NCBI GenBank assembly: GCA_037176725.1
Contig: JAZBRS010000049.1
Coordinates: forward strand, 12,914,001 to 12,978,000
From: Posidonia oceanica
Taxonomy: Eukaryota; Streptophyta; Magnoliopsida; Alismatales; Posidoniaceae
Reading direction: 5' to 3'
Length of the DNA stretch: 64,000 bases
Positions within the stretch are counted from its first letter, which is position 1. The number at the start of each line of letters is the position of its first letter. The notes under the pieces were generated by a model that worked only from the letters and a program-made list of their open reading frames with translations, searched no databases and was not told the origin of the DNA. This document shows, piece by piece, positions 22,447 to 34,021 of the stretch. A program made the position numbers and the translations under genes.

Positions 22447-24300
22447 ATGGAACGCATCAGCATATCATCCGCCTCTACCTCCACTGCACAGGCAAACATG
22501 GGCCAAGACGGGTTCTTGTTCAGAACCCCAACTTCAAGCACAACAGAGCCAGAGACTCCTAATTTTTCACAAGCAATGGGCTAACGCAAGTTCCCTCATG
22601 CCTCCATCCCATTCAACTACTCCATTGGGGGGCCTACTCCTACATTCTCTGCACCAGGTTTCAGCAAAAGCCTATCTTATGAAGGAGACCTTGAAGAGGA
22701 GAGGGAGTCCGCTCGAGCACACACCTCTCAGATTAACCTCCCAAGTAGTGCCACCTACACCAAATGCTTCCCATCTATCTGAAGAAGCAACTAATGAGGT
22801 CTACAAATTCCTGGCACGACACCACGTCTTGTTTGGGAGCCCTCAAACCTCATCCGCCCATGGACCCTCTTTCCCAAATTCCTACCACAGCCCATTAACC
22901 ACACCCACTTACACCCATGACATACCACCAAACCCCACAGTAAACTTCACACAATACCACGCAACGCCACCCTACCCTTCCAAGCATCAAACCATGCCAT
23001 CCACAACCAACTACTTCCCGCAATACCCAGGAACATCACACTCAGCACAACCACTCCCAAACGCACAATCCTACTACACTCCATCACAATCCCTACCATT
23101 CTCACCACCTCATAACCCACCACAATTCCATCAAACTTATGGGCACATTAAAAGAATGATCTCGGAAGCGTTGGCAGAAGCGGGGGTTACTTCGAGAGCA
23201 CTAATGGGCTATGATACCTCTAAATTCCCTCACTTTACCCTTCCACCAGGGTTTAAAATGCCAAAGATGAGGAGGTACAATGGGGCAGAGGATCCAAGGA
23301 ATCATTTAGCTGTCTTCAACATGGATACTCTACCATATCATTATGACCAGGGGCTCATTGTTTATCTTTTCTTCAAGACGCTTGAGGGAGAGGCATTAAG
23401 ATGGTTTGACGCCCTCACTTCCCATGATCTCCATGACTTTAAAATAGTGGAGGAGAAGTTCTTGAACCAGTTCAGTCACCGGGTACCGCACAAGTCAACT
23501 ACGGGCGACCTCACTGCTGAATGAATGAGAACTAATGAAGATTTTGTTACTTTTGCCAGCAGGTGGAGGGACATGGCCGCTTGATCAGAGTGCCACATAC
23601 TCGAAAGTCAAGCTGTGGAGATTATAGCCAGGAATACTACAGGGGCACTAAGGACAGGACTACTGGTTGGTGACTTTCATACCTACCCACAGTTATATGA
23701 ACGGGCTGCAAAGGTCCTCCATAACAAAGAAGACCTACCATTCCTAGAACTTGAAGGTAAAGGTCGAAGGAAAGCTGCGGGGCACACAGTAGAAGGTGTT
23801 GTAGGGAGTATGGCACAACTATCAACCCAACAGAACCAGAAGGGATGGAGAGGCCAACAGTTTCCACCACCTCAGTTTCAGCAGTAAGAACCTCATTGGC
23901 AACCGCCTCAACAATTTCAGCCCCAATAGTTCCAACACCCGCCGAGCTTTCAACAGGGACAAATAGGCAATCAGCATAGAGGGCCACCATAGGGGCAAAG
24001 AAATTACAACAATGTCCCTCCACCTCAAGCTCACAGGGGGCATAGAAGACAAAGCTACCCGCCACTTCCTGAAGCACTCCCAGACGTGTTCAGGATGTTG
24101 GTCAAAAGTGGGGACCTACAGCTTCCAATCCCGAAGCCAAATGCCCCCAACACAAACATGTCCAAATATTGTCAATATCATCAAAAGAATGGACATACCT
24201 TTGAAGAGTGCTTTGTACTGAAGGACAAAATATATGATCTAAATGATAAAGGGGAAATTATGTGGCTAGCTCTCAGGGACAGATTGAAAGTAGTACAGGT
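22447..24300 (+). pseudogene. gag: Gag of element A, broken
   Basis: An ATG at 22447 (MERISISSAS) is a plausible start, but a stop follows and the frame changes before 22598. The capsid region (23150-23520) includes FPHFTLPPGFKMPKMRRYNG and the LEGEALRWFDAL core typical of Tat gag. A knuckle near 24172-24213 has the arrangement CX2HX4HX4C (CQYHQKNGHTFEEC), the same His-for-Cys variant as in D. Stops include TGA at 23522, TGA at 23583 and TAA at 23886. Confidence 0.82.
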
Positions 24301-24689
24301 GGAACAACATAAACTGCAGATACACCAGAACCCTATGGCCCACCATCCAATGGCACATATAGGAGCTGATAGCACCGCAGTTCAATCCGAGGTGATAACC
24401 ATTCAGCACCTAGAGACAGACCCGGAGTTGGTCCCCTCAACTGAAGGGGACAAAGAGCCAGATATTCCAGAAATATGTTCTGAGCAAGGGTCCACAGAAT
24501 GGGAAGTCCAGACGGACGATATGTGGGAGGAGATGCAGGACGAAGAAAGTGCAGCAAATGACCTCGCACTACTTGAGCATTTTTATTTCCTCCTGGGAGA
24601 TGAGCAGCAGCAAGAATCTAGCAATCCTGATGAGGCAGACTCATTTGACCTAGCCAGGGAAATCATTACAGGATTTGAGCGAATGAACA

Positions 24690-25134
24690 TAGTGTTTAGG
24701 GATTCAGAATTGCCGACTCCAGAGGAACGTCTCCGCCTTCTAATCATTACCGTAGATATTGATGGCTATCTGCTTCCAGGCGTTCTTGTCGAAACCGGGG
24801 CAGTCGGAGTGCATGTTCCTTGAACACTCTCCAATACCTGGACATCGGGGAAGAACAGATCATCAAGCAAGGCTTTCTCTGCAAGGGCTATGACAACAGT
24901 CAAAAAGAGGCGTTGGGGACTGTCCAACTGGAAATTACTGTGGGTCCTCTTACCAGCATCACCACTGTCATTGTAATGGAGCAAGATTTGCTTGAGCCAT
25001 TAATTCTAGGGAGATCCTGGTTAGCAGAAATCTATGTAGTTGCTTCCCCAACACACCAGCTTATCAAGTTCAAATACCGAGGGGAGGTAATCACAGTCGA
25101 AGCTGATCATGAGATAGATTTAGCAATGATCTAG
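24690..25134 (+). pseudogene. First (upstream) retropepsin-like domain of element A, catalytic Asp replaced
   Basis: Reads FRDSELPTPEERLRLL, then GVLVETGAVGVHVP (Glu codon at 24791), a stop and frame change, GYDNSQKEALGTVQLEITVG, LEPLILGRSWLAE and HQLIKFKYRGE. These elements recur in the same order in the domain about 1 kb downstream. The first copy has ETG where an aspartic protease needs DTG, so it should be inactive. It looks like a tandem duplication. Whether the loss preceded the general decay of the copy cannot be told from one sequence. Confidence 0.68.
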
Positions 25135-25559
25135 ATGCCCTATCTCCATGAATTCGGTATGGGAGGACCACTGCCAGAGTCAAACAGTGCATGGTCGGTG
25201 GGCGGTTGGATTGATGACTGGGATAATGAGGTTCCAAGCTTCCAAGGGTTCCAAAGTTTTGCAAGCAGTAATGCCACCCAGGGATATGCTCAGATATAGT
25301 ATACAGGACCTGCCTTGCCAAGCTCATCTCTGCTGCCCATAAACCAGGGGCAATCTTTGCTTAAAAGACCGACATCACTGCTCCGATCTACTCCAGCCAA
25401 AGGGGGGTACCTTCCAGCACAGCAGGCACCCATTACTAGAACCGAGCACATCTCAAATCAAGTCATACCACCTCCACCTCTTGCAGAGAGAATCTAGTCT
25501 CCTCCCCGATGGGAATTTGAGGTTCCCAGAAGAATAGACGGCGAGTTTGATATCTTAGA

Positions 25560-26150
25560 GCAACTCCAGAAGACACAAGCCAAGATATCAATCTATGAAC
25601 TAATCAAAGCCTCCAAAAAGCATTGGGACATCCTAATGGAGGTACTAAAGAAGGCCCGGGTCCCCGAAGACATGCCTGCAGAGACCCTTGCAGTAGTTGC
25701 AGCCACAATGTTCATCAAGCCTACTCTGTTCTTCACGGATTCAGAATTAGCTCCTCCTGAAAGGAGGACTTTACCTTTGAATGTTACTGTAATAGTGAAT
25801 CATTATAAACTTTCTGGTGTATTAGTGGATACAGGGGCAACTTTGAATGTGTGCTCATTAGATACCCTTCACCTGATTGGACTCAAAGAATCTTAGCTAA
25901 ACCCGGCAGCTTTGACAGTATCAGGGTACGATAATAATAAGAAAGTGGCTCAAGGCAAAATTAATGTCAAAATCGCCGTTGGCCCTGTTGAGGTGGATAT
26001 AGAATTAATAGTTGTCGATGCACCCATCTCCTATCGACTCATCTTAGGGCGCCAATAGATTGAAGAAATTAAAGTTGTCACCTCCCCACGACATCAATGC
26101 CTAAAGTTTTCCTACCAAGGGAAAATAATCAAGATTATGGGAGATGAGCC
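25560..26150 (+). pseudogene. pro: Second retropepsin (aspartic protease) domain of element A
   Basis: Upstream ISIYELIKASKKHWDILME matches the D region ISIWDLIHTSAEHREAFLR, so this copy is equivalent to the single D protease. The active motif is LVDTGATLNVCSL (Asp codon at 25828-25830). GYDNNKKVAQGKINVKIAVG, RLILGRQ and QCLKFSYQGK follow. Stops at 25894 (TAG) and 26057 (TAG) break the frame. Confidence 0.8.
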
Positions 26151-26823
26151 GATAGACGTCGAGGCACACCTCGTGGCAGTCCCAACCACCACACTGGCAT
26201 GGCCACTCATCCCTGAAAGCAAAAATTCAGTTACAAAGGCCAGTGACAGTGTAAAGCAGACCTTGTCCCCCTGGAGCATTAATATGAACCAGTATGATTT
26301 CCCAGAACACATGAAGAGACCATGGGAAATTCTCCTCAAATTAGGGTACACTCTTGGGAAAGGGTTGGGCCGCCAAGAACAAGGGATGAAGGATGCGCTC
26401 GAAACACCAGAGGAGCGTAAGGGTACAGGATTGGGGTATTCAGGATATTCAGTGAAAGATCTCGAGAAACCTCTCGCATGGTCATTATCAAATCATTTTA
26501 TCTCAGTTGGGCTACAGTTCCAGGACAAGTTAACTTCTAAAGAAGTTCCCAACTCCCCAGAAGAGCCCGAAGCAGTAGCATTGATCTCTTCCCCCGACTT
26601 TGAAGAAATCCCTGACATCACTCTCCAAGTATTAGACGATCCTCCCCACTCTCCTCAGATTCCCCCTCTTCCGGACATCCCAGCCGACAGCTCCTCTAAA
26701 GCTTCCTCCAAGAATACCGAAGCAGAAGTCGTCGACTCTCTCTCCCTCAGCGATCTTACTTCCCTCTTCGACGACCTACAGCCTTGCCCCTCTGAGCAAG
26801 AAGGGGCTGGGGCCACCGACTAA
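26137..26823 (+). pseudogene. G-patch-containing spacer between protease and RT of element A
   Basis: The open frame contains WEILLKLGYTLGKGLGRQEQ and GTGLGYSG. The glycine and aromatic spacing matches the G-patch (D111) motif, a domain of RNA-processing factors that also occurs after the protease in some retroviruses. A serine/acidic, disordered-looking tail follows and ends in TAA at 26821. It probably binds RNA or partners of RNA helicases; the role in this element is inferred. Confidence 0.7.
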
Positions 26824-26883
26824 CGCCTAATGGCGCATCGTCTCCACCGAGGAGGCAAACCTAGGGGCAGTCCTCCTAGTCTT

Positions 26884-26960
26884 GTAAATAGTTTATTTCC
26901 TGCTTTCAATTCATACATTTTATTTTCGTGTAATTTACTTTCTGGTAATTCATTTTCTAG
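26884..26960 (+). other. Possible short intron between protease and RT of element A
   Basis: The stretch between CTT|GTAAATAG and TTTTCTAG is T-rich, unlike the coding sequence around it, and lies where Ogre elements are known to carry an intron. The splice sites are only plausible by eye. Confidence 0.3.
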
Positions 26961-27045
26961 TTTAGCTAATAATGGGGAAAGTAGTCGAGGACATGGCTCG
27001 GACGGCTTAACCGCCACCATGTCCTCACAACGAGTATCTAACCAC

Positions 27046-28646
27046 TCTGTTAAGCATGCAGGCCAGGTCAAGAAGGAGCCAGTCACCCAGACAGTCAGAG
27101 TTTGTCATTATACCACAGCGTTACCACAGGAGCTAGCCACATCGCACGCTATCTTCCTGGTTGAAGAGGTGTCAAATATCACTGGCAAAAATACTGAGAA
27201 TTATGAAGTCTATGAACTGGTGGATACAGAAGAGGATCCAGATAAAGAAGAATCAGTAGACCCAGCCATCTTTGAAGAAATGATAAAAAAATTTGATGAG
27301 CAAGTCAAGGCTACCACTGAAGAAACAGAGGAAATTAATCTGGGAACTGAAGAAGATCCAAGACTAGTTCGGATAAGCTCTGCGCTTAACTCAGATGAAC
27401 GAGTCAGAATGATCAAGCTACTCAAGAAATATGCCATGGTGCTGGCCTTCTCCTACGGAGAAATGCCCGGGCTTGAATCACTACTGGTGGAGCATAGGCT
27501 CCCTCTCAAGCCAGATGCAAAGACAGCGAAGCAGAAGCTCCGACATCTGCGACCAGACCTTGTCCTGAAAGTAAAAGAAGAGATAGACAAATTGCATAAG
27601 GCAAAGTTCATTAGAGTTGTAGTATATCCAGAGTGGATTGCCAACATAGTCCCAGTAATGAAAAAAGATGGCAAAGTGCGAGTGTGCATTGATTATCGAG
27701 ACCTTAATGAAGCATGCCCAAAAGATGACTTTCCTCTCCCACATATAAACATCCTCATAGACAACACAGCAGGCCATGAAATGCTTTCATTTATGGACGG
27801 CTTCTCTGGCTACAACCAGATCAAGCTTGCAGAAGAAGATCAGGAGAAGACCTCGTTCACCACTCCATGAGGAACTTACTGCTATGTGGACATGCCTTTC
27901 GGACTGAAGAATGCTGGAGCCACTTACCAAAGGACTATGATGGCAATCTTTCACGACATGATGCACGACTGCATGGAATGTTATGTGGATGACCTGCTAG
28001 TAAAATAAAAAACGAGAGAGGGACACTTTGAAGCATTAGAAAGAGTACTCCGAAGGGCAAACCAGTACAACCTCAAGATGAACCCCAAGAAGTGTGTCTT
28101 CGGGGTTACTGTCGGAAAGTTACTTGACTTCATAGTGAGTAAAAGGGGCATAGAAGTAGATCCTACAAAAGCCAAAGCTATAACAGCCATGCTGCCTCCA
28201 AAGAACATCAAGGAGCTCAAAGGACTCATAGGAAGGCTGCAATTCATCCGGAGATTCATCTCCCAACATGCAGAGAAATGCAGACCATTCTATGAGCTGT
28301 TAAAAGGCAGTACAGAGTTCAAGTGGGATCACACTTGTGAAAAAGCATTTGATGATTTAAAGCTCTATCTTCTCAATCCTCCAGTATTGACTGCTCCAAT
28401 CCTCGAGAGGCGATTGTTACTCTACTTGGCCGTTACTGATAACTCAGTAGGAGTCGTCCTGGCACAACATGATGAAACTGGGAGGAAAGAGAAAACGGTT
28501 TATTTCCTGAGCAGAACATTCATTGAGTACGAGAGGAAGTACTCCCAGATCGAGAGACACTGCCTAGCCCTAGTATGGGCTTCACAGAAATTGAGACACT
28601 ACTTCCTGGCACATCGAGTTTGCTACATAGCTAAGATGGACCCCAT
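27046..28646 (+). pseudogene. pol: Reverse transcriptase and RNase H of element A, truncated
   Basis: RT motifs in order are HRLPLKPDAKTAKQKLR, VCIDYRDLNEACPKDDFPLP, MDGFSGYNQI, MPFGLKNAGATYQR and an intact YVDD box (27982-27993). The RNase H part runs from LLYLAVTDNSVGVVLAQHDE to LRHYFLAHRV and stops at MDP where B is inserted. Stops include TGA at 27868 and TAA near 28006. The second RNase H and the integrase of this element lie beyond B, C and D, outside the window. Confidence 0.85.
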
Positions 28647-28775
28647 TGTAGATACCCCGTTTTGGCACTCTCTATGCATTTTTAGGTACCACTGCACTAA
28701 ATCATGCACCACTCATCATTAGAAGCAATTTGCTCAGCTTAAGTACTCTCCAAAAGCTTAATTGCCAGTTTGGGG

Positions 28776-28887
28776 CGTTGGCCGCTGGTTTTCCAATGTA
28801 TAACGTTGGCCGCTGGTTTTCCAGCATCTAACGTTGGCCGCTGGTTTTCCAGCATCTAACGTTGGCCGCTGGTTTTCCAACATCTAA
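28776..28887 (+). repeat. 28-bp tandem hairpin array in the B LTR, 4 copies
   Basis: Units start at 28776, 28804, 28832 and 28860. Each contains CGCTGGTTTTCCAGC or a close variant, a self-complementary core with a TTTT loop. Confidence 0.85.
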
Positions 28888-29063
28888 CATGGAAGCCCAG
28901 TGCCAGCCACAAACTTTCTTTATTTGGCCAAATACAAAATCCGTGTTTTTACCTTCTTTAGACTTTGTTGACCAGTCAAGGCAATTAACAGCAGTTTAAT
29001 GACACTTAATCCAGTTTTAGTTGGGGAATATTCCTTTATCCTGGCAGCTGTGCCTCGGAGGTT

Positions 29064-29119
29064 GTTATACGCTGGGATTCCAGCTTATAACGTTATGCGC
29101 TGGATATCCCACGTATAAC
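29064..29119 (+). repeat. Two abutting 28-bp hairpins in the B LTR
   Basis: GTTATACGCTGG-GATT-CCAGCTTATAAC (29064-29091) is followed directly by a related hairpin starting GTTATGCGCTGG (29092-29119). The length equals the unit of the array at 28776, but the arm sequence differs. Confidence 0.7.
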
Positions 29120-29182
29120 ACTTCTGAAACAGGAAATTTTGCTGACTTGGCCTTTGTGTCTATATTTGTTCCTCCCCTGTTT

Positions 29183-29191
29183 CTATAAAAG
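29183..29191 (+). promoter_or_regulatory. TATA box in the B LTR
   Basis: CTATAAAAG followed by TAGGGGTACC, with a transcribed-looking leader beginning about 30 bases later. Confidence 0.6.
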
Positions 29192-29537
29192 TAGGGGTAC
29201 CCCCACAACTACAAGGGACACAAAATTGGGTCGGTTCAGAAGGACCGGTTTTTAGTGTCACAAATTTGAGAGAGGAACACAATTTTAGAGGAATTTTTGA
29301 GAGAAAATTGAAAGTGTTTTGAGCTAGAATCTTGAGAGAAATTATGTTGAGAAAGAGTTTTGAGAGAGCTTGAGTCTTCTTCCATCTCCAACCACGCCAA
29401 TGGCATCTTGCATTCTACGCATACCACCCATATCAAAAGGGGGTTTTCTTTTTAATAGTTTGCATATCACATTTCATTTCATATATTGTTGTAGCTAGTC
29501 ATATTCATACATTGTTGCAATCGGGGGGCTAAAACCC

Positions 29538-29549
29538 CTCGGGTAAGTA
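29538..29549 (+). promoter_or_regulatory. Splice-donor-like site in the B LTR
   Basis: CCTCGG|GTAAGTA matches the plant donor consensus well and lies about 350 bases after the TATA box, as in E1. Confidence 0.55.
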
Positions 29550-29898
29550 TTTTTCTTTTCTTATTTCATGTCACTTTTTTTATTTGCCTTGAATCGTATA
29601 CTACACTTTATTAATCCGCATCTTTAAATCTGTTTTACAAGGAAGAAGAAGAAGAAGAAACTCACCAAGTACGGGTACCCGTGGGCAATGCTAGCGTTGT
29701 CCCAAGGTAGTTGAACCCGCAACCATCACACATCTCCCAAGGCGTCTTGAGGGCCAGCGAAAGTAAACCGAGAGTGGCGATCACACCAATTCCATCACCT
29801 GTGGAGTGACGGAGTTGGATACAAAAAAGGGGACGCCGAGAAAGAGGAAAATAGAACAAAACAAGCTTGTTCTCCTCGAAAATCCCATATCCACAGAT

Positions 29899-29915
29899 TG
29901 GCGATCACGGTGGGA
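29899..29915 (+). other. Primer binding site of element B
   Basis: TGGCGATCACGGTGGGA, one base different from the A site and in the same position relative to the LTR end. Confidence 0.6.
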
Positions 29916-31696
29916 CGGCTAGAAGTGCTCCCGTGCAAAGTGAGTAATTTCTTTCTTCTTCTTCTTCCTTGTTATCTTCATTTCTAGTTTTTTTTTTAGT
30001 TTTTTTCATAAGTTTTAAGGTAGCGGTGAAATTCCTCGTAGTGTTTTGAGGCGTTGTGACTCTTCTCATTTTTTTTTCCACGTCCAAATAACTGAAACCA
30101 CCTCCCCTTTTCTCTGGGATTCTCAAGAGTATAGGTGGTTCGTAAAAGCCATTGATTTCCTGTAAAAAAACTCTGTCAGTACGTTATACGCGTGATCTGG
30201 TGCGTCTAACATTAGACGCCCAAGTAGCCGCGTCTAACGATCACTGAACAGAAACCCGTCTGTTTCAAAATTTTTTCTTAGTTTTCTTTTCATAACTGGC
30301 CCAAAGACTGAGGTGTGAGGTGATCGGCTTTGTCGTAGGGACCGGAACCTTAATCTTTGGGTGCTTTTCAAAAAGAAAAAAGAAAGAAAAAAAAATCAAG
30401 TTTTCTTTATGACTTGCATGGTCCTTATTGGGAACTAGTTTGTTTGTGTCTTTTCTTGAATTACACAAAATAACCACTTAAATCATGAGCACCTCTGTTG
30501 CAAAGGACTTAAAAGAGGTGTTTGTGTTGTCACTTGCTTTCACAAGGGACACTCTTCTTTCCCTTGCTCCGTGTGGAAATAAGTTAGAACTCCAAGTCTT
30601 GATTTGTATTCCTCCCCCCTTCGGTGGTTTGTTTATTTTGTTGTTGTTGATACGCAAGAGATCCGATCAATCCTGAGTACGCTGGGCTCTATCTCTACGG
30701 GGTAGGGACCTTAGTGTATTCGGGCTCCTCCTAACATCCTCAGGAGTTGAGGTAGAGGGTAGTATAAAAAAAAAGAGAAAAATATTTACCCATTTTGTGA
30801 GGATGCATAGAAATCCCTAAAAAAAAAAACCATACCCAAGCCTTAAGGTACCCTGAGAGCTACGTAGGTTTAAGACACTAATCTCAAAGCGAAAACATAA
30901 ATCAAAACTTTAATCGCTGTCTAAAAGTGTTTCTGTGAAGTTCTCTAAAACAAGGTGTTAGACGCCTAAATCTCTGCGTCTAACGTTAGACGTAGGAAAT
31001 AGTGCGTCTAACACATTCTCTGATTGGCTGTTTATTTTTAGCTTCTCTATGTGGATTAATTGTAGGATAAAATATTTGAAAAATAAAAAAAAGGACAGTG
31101 ACAGTTTTATATTCAGTTCTTACTTTTTTAGGAACCTGTATTAAATTGCAAAGCTTCTGTAATTTATTTTTTCTCTTGTAATTACTTGTAATCCTTCCTA
31201 TATATGTAAAAAAGAAAAGAAAAAAAGAAAAGAAAAGAAAAAACAGAAGAAAAAGAAAAGAAAAGAAAAAACAGAAAAAAAAGAAAGAAAAAAAAAGAAA
31301 AGAAAAGGAAAACAAGAAAGGAAAGGAAATTGAGTGATTCCTTGATCTCTGACTGTATAGAGTCTGTAAAAACGTTTGAAAAGTTGATCTCCCACCAAAT
31401 CAGTGGTAAAATTCCTGTCAGGAACTTAAAGTGTTAGATGCAGAGATCTGCGCGGCTAACGTTGAATGGCGGAGAATAGGCGTACAACGGCGCCAGTTGC
31501 CATTCAGAAGCATTAGACGCTAGATTCTGTAGCGTCTTATACTCTTATGTTAGACGACTATTCTGGCGCGTCTTACGTTTTACAAAAGCTTAAGTCAGAT
31601 TTATAGTTGAAATGCATGTCTGAATTCAAAGTTGAATATCCTGAGCTTAACAGCAATCACTGAGACGCAGATAATGTGCCTGGGGAGGACCCTATC
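29916..31696 (+). other. Leader of element B with GCGTCTAA hairpins and an A/G-rich tract
   Basis: No gene is seen. Palindromes include GCGTCTAACATTAGACGC (30202-30219) and GCGTCTAACGTTAGACG (30976-30992), with more half-sites at 30230, 30956 and 31500-31570. An A/G tract with AAAAGAAAAG units runs from 31207 to 31330. Confidence 0.55.
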
Positions 31697-33107
31697 ATGA
31701 AGATATTTCATCCAACCACTGGAGAAGAAATGGATCCCGACTCGATCCAATATCAAGCCATGTGTCGCTTCCTTTACAGCAACACCAACCAACCTGGCCC
31801 AATGGGCATATCAAATCAACATGATCTCCATCATGGTCAATACCTCCCTGGTGAAGGACTACGAAGGCTCGTCGCAAACCACATCTCTGAAGGTCTATAC
31901 CAGGGACAGCTCGAAAATGCGCCGCCGGACATCGAACACCAGGGGCAGATAAACGACCCCAATGGAATATTCCGAACAAGGAGCCATCCTTTGTTCTTTG
32001 AGCAATTACAACAGCAGCCACATGGCCAGTATAAAGGAAGAGTCAATTCACTATTCTCCAGTCAACTAGAACAGTTCCCTCAGGCCTAAAATTCAAATGC
32101 TCAAATAGCTCAGATAAGCACCACTGACTTGGCAGAAATGAGGAAGATGCTCAGTGCATTGGGAGTACATACTCAAGCTCTACCTTCCTTTGATATGGGC
32201 AAGTTCCCTCTTTTTCGGCTACCTCCGGGCTTCAAGTATCCAAAGATGCCCAGATTTAATAGAACCACAAATCCACAAAGCCATATTATAAGATTCCAAA
32301 TAGAGGCCGCGCCTTACTGCCATGACTTAGGGCTCCTTATCCACCTGTTCTTCTATTTCCTTGAAGGAGAGCCCATGGAGTGGTTTATGTCACTGAGCAA
32401 GGAACAATTAAGCAATTTTAAGCGAATTCAAGAAAGCTTCCTTCTCAAGTACTAGTATAAGGTAGAGCCTAAGCCAACCTTCCTTGACTTGGCAAAGGAA
32501 ATGATGGAACCTAGCAAAGACTGGTTCACTTATGCCAATCGATGGAGAGATATGTCTGCGAGATCAGGCCTAGAAATCCCAGAGAGACAAATGGTCCAAA
32601 AGCTAATAGCAAACACCACAAAACCAATGAAGAAAGGACTTGCCAATGCTTACTGCCCATCTATCTCGGCATTGTATGAAGTAGCGACATCAGTCTGGGA
32701 GAATATTCATGATATTGAAGTAGCGGCATTAGTCTGGAACCACAACTAATTAAAGATGATATTGAAGATGACATCGATCAAACCACAGTGAATCAAACTC
32801 AAGGAAGATGCAACAACTATTATGGCAATAAAAGGCAACAATGGAGGCAACCACAACCTATCTCAAGTCTGTGGCAAACTCCAGTCCAGCCGACACTGCA
32901 CCAAGTGCCACAGCCAACACTGTACCAAGAGCCAGTAACTGCACAGGTGCTAAGAGTACAGCAAGCTCAACCAACATGGAGGCATCAACCTCTGACACAC
33001 TCAAGCAAGCCAATAAAATATACAGAAGAGGTTAAGACACCACTCTCGCAAGGCAGTCGAAATATGTGGGGCATTTTCAAGAAAGATAAACCATTGCCAA
33101 TGCCCGT
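31697..33107 (+). pseudogene. gag: Gag of element B, broken and truncated
   Basis: The first ATG of the frame, at 31697, gives MKIFHPTTGEEMDPDSIQYQ. The capsid core (32190-32455) contains KFPLFRLPPGFKYPKMPRFN and LEGEPMEWFMSLSKEQ, aligning with A gag. Stops occur at 32087 (TAA), 32453 (TAG) and 32747 (TAA), and a frameshift precedes 32788. The C-terminal part is Gln/Pro-rich and ends at PLPMP where the C LTR is inserted. No knuckle is reached. Confidence 0.78.
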
Positions 33108-34021
33108 TGTGACCGTCCGCCGCTCGGGCCCACGACGGTCCTCGCAACGCTGCTACAGCTCGCGATGCGATCGTGCCATGAGAGAGGGAGGGAAGTCGTG
33201 GTCAGCAGTGAATCCAAGGAGAAACTCGACTCGAAAACATCGGGAAAACACAAAGAATAATAAAGATAAGACAAAAGAGAGTCACCACTTAGTTTATTAT
33301 TGGGAAGACGAGGAAAACTAAGGAAAAACATCGAAAACAAGCAAATGAATGCAATGCTATGCAAAATAGATGACTCGTGCCAAGGACGAGGGCAAAATAG
33401 TCATTGCAGGCCAAAGAAAGGGTAAGGACTCCTGTTACGTGCAGGGAAGGTGTTAGGCACCCTCGACACACCCGAGAAGTCGATCTTTCTTGGCTAACTC
33501 GCTCGCATATGTCGGATGTCGGCAATTGCTTGCCTTTGCTATACGCCCGTAGGCGATGGATGCCATGCCGTGCTATGAATGCTTTAAATGCCTAAATGCC
33601 TAAATGCCAAGTAAGGGAAATTAAACGTGCAGCCTATGTGCTCAACAGCGTTGCTTGTGTTCCGAATCGAGCGAACGCTGGTTTGTGAGAATTCCAGGCA
33701 GTAAGTATCACTGACCTAATGCAAATGCAGGCGATAAAACAAAATGCCGGTAAAACCACGTAATGCAAGTGTACGACATGCAAAGGGGAAAGCGAACAAG
33801 GGCGAGAAAGCCAAATAAAACCACACGATGCAAGCGATATGCAAAGGGGAAAGAAAATCAGCATGGAAAACCACAGGAAAATGTGCAATGCAAGGCGCAA
33901 AACCAAAACAGGGGTCTGGTAGCATGCACAGGTATTACAGCATGTATCAGAGGCGATAAAACGCGAAAGGCAGTAAACGAAACCAAATCGGCGCTTAAAA
34001 AATGAGTTAAGCCAACTGTAA

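Larger units (their letters stand above)
19850..28646 (+). mobile_element. Element A: Tat-type Ty3/gypsy retrotransposon, truncated in RNase H by element B
   Basis: The order is LTR (left edge unresolved), PBS, leader, gag, two protease-like domains in tandem, G-patch, RT and RNase H. Sequence stops inside RNase H after MDP at 28646, where the B LTR starts. The matching residues in D continue IKFLFQKP, showing that B interrupts a coding domain. Gag and pol contain scattered TGA, TAA and TAG stops and frameshifts. Its PBS and leader resemble those of B, so A and B belong to one lineage distinct from C, D and E1. Confidence 0.82.
28647..29895 (+). repeat. 5' LTR of element B
   Basis: Starts TGTAGATACC, ends ATCCACA before the PBS. 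It contains a 28-bp tandem array (28776-28887), a TATA box (29183) and a strong donor-like site (29542/29543). No gene seen. Confidence 0.78.
28647..33107 (+). mobile_element. Element B: Tat-type retrotransposon with 1.25-kb LTR, gag only, cut by element C
   Basis: B begins TGTAGATACCCCG inside the RNase H of A. It has LTR, PBS, a long leader and gag. At 33108 the minus-strand C LTR interrupts it just after sequence reading IFKKDKPLPMP. The rest would lie beyond the window. Confidence 0.8.
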
